Of a DNA stretch of 64,000 nt, positions 59,981 to 64,000 are shown one piece after another. The stretch's first letter is position 1. Each line of letters begins with the position of its first letter. The notes beneath the pieces were generated by a model. It was not told the origin of the DNA, did not search any database, and saw only the letters and a program-made list of their open reading frames with translations. The DNA comes from Clytia hemisphaerica (taxonomy: Eukaryota; Cnidaria; Hydrozoa; Leptothecata; Clytiidae). A program made the position numbers and the translations under genes. Where the stretch lies: contig CACVBU010000957.1 of assembly GCA_902728285.1 (NCBI GenBank), forward strand, positions 124,001 through 188,000, written 5' to 3'.

Positions 59981-60865
59981 TAGCCTGGATATCCAAGCTC
60001 AAAATTTTAGAAAAAATAAGTTTTACCTCAGCCAGACAAAGTTCTAAAATTATAGAGCTTGGTTCACCTAGAAATCAGGTGAACCCCTGTTGACAGATTT
60101 TCCTGCATGAATCCCATGGCTGCAAATAAATATATGCACATAATGACATGCATAATTTCAAGATGGTACTCCAGCAGTGATAAATCAATTTAGAATAGCA
60201 GCCTTGACCATAAAATATAGACAGTGTGGTGGACTGTGGTGGAAAGTCTGTATAGACAGAAAAAGTGCAAAGTGAATTTTGGAGAAATTTTTTTTTCAAA
60301 ATCCAACCCAAAACAGCAATTGGCAAACAGAAAAGAAGAATTGAAGCAAAATAAAGATATACCTTTTTAGTTCTTTACACGATGCAACCAAGTCATTAAT
60401 TAAGAAGATTAAAACAAGAATATCTAAGCAAGTAATTGAAAAGAAAACAGCCAGAACATCTAAAAATTCCCATGTTTTGATCTTCCCAATCTCTTTGCAC
60501 TTCTTCCCTACCATTATTGTTATTTTTATTTGGATGCGTGGTCAAACACCCAAGGGAGATAATTAAATATTCTATTGTTATTTGCTTCGAAGAAGAAAAG
60601 TCAGGGAGATTTGCAAAGCAGCGTATGCGCCTTGATGATCGCCCGCGCGGTCCACCTAAATATTTAGGCGAACACTTTAAGTCGGCTCGCATAATTTCTT
60701 ATACGCGCGCCACCATTCAGATCTCTGATTCGCTTGGACCAACCAATCAGAATATATCCGCATAATCATCCTCAGATGAGAATGCAGACAATCTAGGTAA
60801 ACCAGACCGTAAACATAAGAAATATCAAAATCAAAAAAAAGTTTACGGGCTGGATATCCAGGCTA
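59981..60865. mobile_element. MULE-like MITE with palindromic ends, copy 2
   Basis: The left end TAGCCTGGATATCCAAGCTC and the right end CTGGATATCCAGGCTA are flanked by GATTTTTGG on both sides (59972-59980 and 60866-60874), a perfect 9-bp duplication. The next 70 bases share the 31.4-kb copy's sequence (CAAAATTTTAGAAAAAA, AGAGCTTGGT). The middle differs and is longer, with a GC-rich patch at 60610-60690. Confidence 0.85.
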
Positions 60866-61357
60866 GATTTTTGGGGGTCTACAAAATCAAAAAATACCTA
60901 TACCACGTGATAGAGCTTTTCAAACTAGCAAAAAAATGTATTATATCAAAATCGAGACTTTTTTGAATTTTTTGTGGTCAAAAATTGATTGAAAACAGGG
61001 AATTTCCCCACAATTTGCATATTTCCATATGGATATTTATGCAAAATTATAGCACTTTTTTACCACAAAAACACCCATAACTTTGGATTGATCTAGAAAA
61101 GTTGAGACTTTGATATAATACATTCAAATTCCAAATTTATAACACCCTTGAATTGACTAAAATCAAAGGTCAAAGACGACCCACGGCATGGCCCGAACAT
61201 GTTCGGGCCTCTTGATTAATACTTTTCAAAAATGGCCCGCGTGGGCCCGCACAGTTTCGGACCATGTTCGGGCTAGTTTTTTTGAAAACTTGCTACCATC
61301 GCGCGTGTAATTTCAGGACCCAATATTTATATTTTAAATTCCTTATTTTAGCAAACA

Positions 61358-61950
61358 AATTTAAAAATCTTCATCTTTATTCAAATATATAAAATAATAA
61401 CAATAATAATAATAAAGCTTTACAGGTTTGCAGGCCACCGTGAAGACACATGGGCCTCTATAAACCGCTCCTACTTTTACAATGATCTTTTTGAAATAGA
61501 GTTTTTTTCGCGGGCTCCCCCGGACTTTCCATTTTGTGTTGTCTTCCTTTGTTTTAGCATTCATTTTTTCGGCTTCCTTACACCATTCTTTAATTATCTG
61601 TCTTTCATTTTTGGTCAAATCCTCTGTCACTCGGTAAGGAAAGCCTTTTTCTTTTGTTATTGCTTGCAACACTGTGTTCTTGTCCTCTTCGTTCGTAAAT
61701 GTGACTTTAATTGGTCGGTATCTCGCTTTATCTTCTCTTTCTTTCGTAAATTTCCCGATCCGCTGCGTCTCGGTAATCTTTACATTCCTCAGATGGAGCC
61801 GCTGACCAATAATTTTGTCATGGATAAATTCTTCGTCCTCGATTTTTGTTTCTTCTTCAGTTTCATCTGTCGATTCATCAATCCCATGAAAAATTAGGTT
61901 GCGTGCTGTAGATCGAATCAGCTGCTCCTCCTGTTTCAGTGTGGCTCGAA
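61358..61950 (-). pseudogene. LINE ORF1 fragment with AT-rich tail
   Basis: The minus-strand frame open from about 61945 encodes NLIFHGIDES, ITETQRIGKFTK, RPIKVTFTNEEDK and TEDLTKNERQIIKEW. It ends with KVRGSPRKKLYFKK and a tail with repeated AAT/ATT triplets at 61385-61420. Wording and order match the C-terminal half of the ORF1 copy at 43.7-44.8 kb (RPIKVIFT, DDMTKMERNLVKEW, VRGSPR), so it is the same retrotransposon family, 5'-truncated. Confidence 0.65.
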
Positions 61951-63216
61951 TCCTTCAGATCCTTGGTTAGAAAAAGCTATACCTGTTTACTTTTTTCTTC
62001 CCAGATTCAACAAGCCATCAACCAACAAAATTACCACTGACATCTGAAAATTCACACAACCTTTCCACTAGACACTTCTAAATTATCTGCCATTATGAAG
62101 ATGTTCCGAAATTAACCAATCGGGTTTACAATCGGAATTCCTCTGGGAGTTAGCGAGTCGGGAAATGTAAAGTTATGTAATAGGTAATACATAATTTTTC
62201 CGGGGGTTAAACTTATAAATAAAATTGAAATGGTTTGTTTTTTTCTTCATTATATATTTAAGTTTTCATTATCGAAATTCTAGAAATGCTAGTTTGTAGA
62301 CCATATTAGAAAATGGCTATATATTTCGCAAAATAAACACTTACAAAAGCTATTACTTACTATTTTTACCCCCGCTTTTTAAACAGCGTCTTCTGTGGGC
62401 GTGATATCAGGCGGAGACAAAACGCCCTCATCGTAAGATTATCGGGTTGTCTTATTGTTTGTTCCTTTTGTCGAGTCTGTCGGTCCTATTGTTCATGCTA
62501 AATCCATACACGATGACGTCAATGTTTGGCGGCATACCTGAAAATAAAAAACAAAAAGATTATCATATTATTTTTGCATGAATTACGCTACCTTATACGT
62601 CATTATAAAATTATACAAAACGAAAGCGAGTCTAGGCCGCCCGCCCAGAGCGCGGGCCCTAATATTTTTTCTCTCGCGGTCTTCAGGGGAAAACGAAAGT
62701 GATCGATATTCTTCGAAGGAAGAATTTGCCAAACAAACCCCTAGACAAAAAGATGTATTTTGAGGTTGGGAATGGATCCTGCGAAGATGAAAAAATTTTG
62801 ACTAGGCGTTTTTTTGGCAAAGCCAAAAACTCTAATTTTTTTCTTCCCTCAAGCTAAAAAGGTTACAGGTTTTGGGCAATCGAGGCAAAAATCAGCAAAA
62901 AGCTGGTGTTTTCCGTAAATCTGAGAATCGCGATAAGATCCTCACTGTAATTTTCTTTTCGAATCGCATCTCCAATGTTTTTCTCGATGTGTTTGGATGT
63001 GATTTTAGCGTAGCTCATTGGTGGTCTCTTCTCTTATTTCTTTTCGATGATGCTTTCAATCTTCTTTTCAAGCGTGGTTATATTGTTCAAATATAAAAGT
63101 TAATCATCTATTTTCCAATTAAGTTAGGAAAATTATTAAAAAGAATAATTTGAATCTTACATAATATGGTCTTCTTTTTATTCTTTATCCCGTTCCCTTT
63201 TCTCGTGGTCTTCTTC

Positions 63217-63408
63217 AGGACCCTGCCGACGCACCGGATTTAACGAACACCGGACACGCGAAAGTGCGGTGTAAAATTAGAATTTTTTTTACCACCACCG
63301 GACAATTTCTACACCGGACTTAAGGAAGTCGGATGTCCGCTGCCGGAGAAGGATACTTTTTGCCACCGGACAAATACACCGGACAGTCCGGTGCGTCGGC
63401 AGGGTCCT
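63217..63408. mobile_element. hAT-like MITE with CACCGGAC internal repeats, copy 2
   Basis: Perfect 22-bp inverted ends begin AGGACCCTGCCGACGCACC. Flanks are TCTTCTTC on the left and TCTTCTCC on the right (7 of 8). It is the shorter relative of the 30.9-kb copy and lies inside the 61.2-63.7 kb element. Confidence 0.85.
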
Positions 63409-63658
63409 TCTTCTCCTATTCGAAGCAGAATTTTTCTGGATCGTTTTTTGTACTGTTTTATACAACTTTGTGAATCAAACTGGTATTTGGAACTTTGAAT
63501 TTGTCTAATGAAAATATTTAACAATGGATGATGATAAACCAGGAAAGGTAATATATATAATACATGGCTTATCCAGGAAAGGTAAATAGGGAATTTAATA
63601 ATACTTTTTTGTGGCCCGAGCATGGTCCCAAACATGTTCGGCCCATGCCGTGGGTCGT

Positions 63659-64000
63659 GGTCAAAGCTTGTTCACCAGCATTTTGAAAAAAAGTGAAACG
63701 TTTTGAGGGGGCTGGCCATACAGACTAAAGGTGCATGAGAGGTTACCACCAGTTTTTAGTCTGAAGGTACGGTATAGCAACTTACAAGAAAAAACATAAC
63801 CCGAAGATCAGCATCCTTCTTAGTTTTTAAATAAAAAACAACAAGAAAGTATTCATAATGCGGAATATTTCGATGACTCTATCTCATCATTTTCAACCAT
63901 AAACTAAATACATTTCAAAAATCTACTTTTATTCTAAAAATCTGTACAGCAGTAAAATGATAATTAAAAACGTTAATGATTTATAAAATGTACAAGGGAA
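63659..64000. other. Right edge, no gene
   Basis: AT-rich DNA with no supported frame or repeat beyond the target duplication at its start. Confidence 0.4.

Larger units (their letters stand above)
61176..63658. mobile_element. 2.5-kb hAT-like composite element
   Basis: ACGACCCACGGCATGG at the left and CCATGCCGTGGGTCGT at the right are perfect inverted ends, continuing into GAACATGTTCGG words. GGTCAAAG flanks both sides (61168-61175 and 63659-63666), an exact 8-bp duplication. Inside lie a LINE ORF1 fragment and a complete CACCGGAC hAT-like MITE. No transposase frame is present. Confidence 0.85.

Overview
The window is nuclear DNA of a multicellular animal, not bacterial or viral sequence. 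It is AT-rich, and its genes are split into short exons with GT-AG borders. It carries a mixed load of metazoan-type transposons (MULE, piggyBac, P-element/THAP9-like, hAT-like, tyrosine-recombinase and LINE remnants) plus tRNA-derived SINEs. The combination of a cnidarian/sponge-type Mutator domain transposase, DUF3504-like recombinases and a KMT5A-like SET protein suggests an early-branching animal such as a cnidarian or sponge. That placement is an inference.

Layout. 0.1-9.1 kb: fragments of at least two copies of an intron-containing tyrosine recombinase, with inverted-repeat elements between them. 9.1-14 kb: mostly non-coding, with a 458-bp TIR element and an 851-bp hAT-like element that carries a GC-rich tandem duplication. 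14.7-18.4 kb: a decayed Mutator-like transposase that runs in frame into a KMT5A-like SET domain. 18.6-24.7 kb: a dispersed satellite interrupted by an intact 417-aa Crypton/DUF3504-type recombinase, then a truncated piggyBac transposase. 25.9-27.4 kb: a duplicated two-exon cassette. 27.7-30.8 kb: relics of a HECT ligase, a LINE reverse transcriptase and a P-element-like transposase. 30.9-31.9 kb: two TIR elements with clear target-site duplications. 32.6-38.4 kb: an unrecognised host-like gene with 11 phase-consistent coding exons. 39.4-40.3 kb: a minisatellite. 40.8-48.8 kb: an OTU-protease gene followed by an intact SWIM/MULE transposase-like gene (946 aa in the proposed model), with an ORF1-bearing LINE relic between them. 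49-54 kb: repeats, a SINE and a MULE-like element with a 9-bp duplication. 54.3-56.4 kb: part of an ABHD8-like alpha/beta hydrolase gene, followed by a 13-copy minisatellite. 59.6-63.7 kb: nested non-autonomous elements.

How it fits together. Probable host genes are the SET gene, the 11-exon unknown gene, the ABHD8-like gene and perhaps the OTU and SWIM/MULE genes. The rest is a transposon graveyard. It includes at least three element families with intact 8- or 9-bp target duplications, and two of those families occur twice in the window. All exon borders and domain calls were made by eye. No alignment or database search was run.
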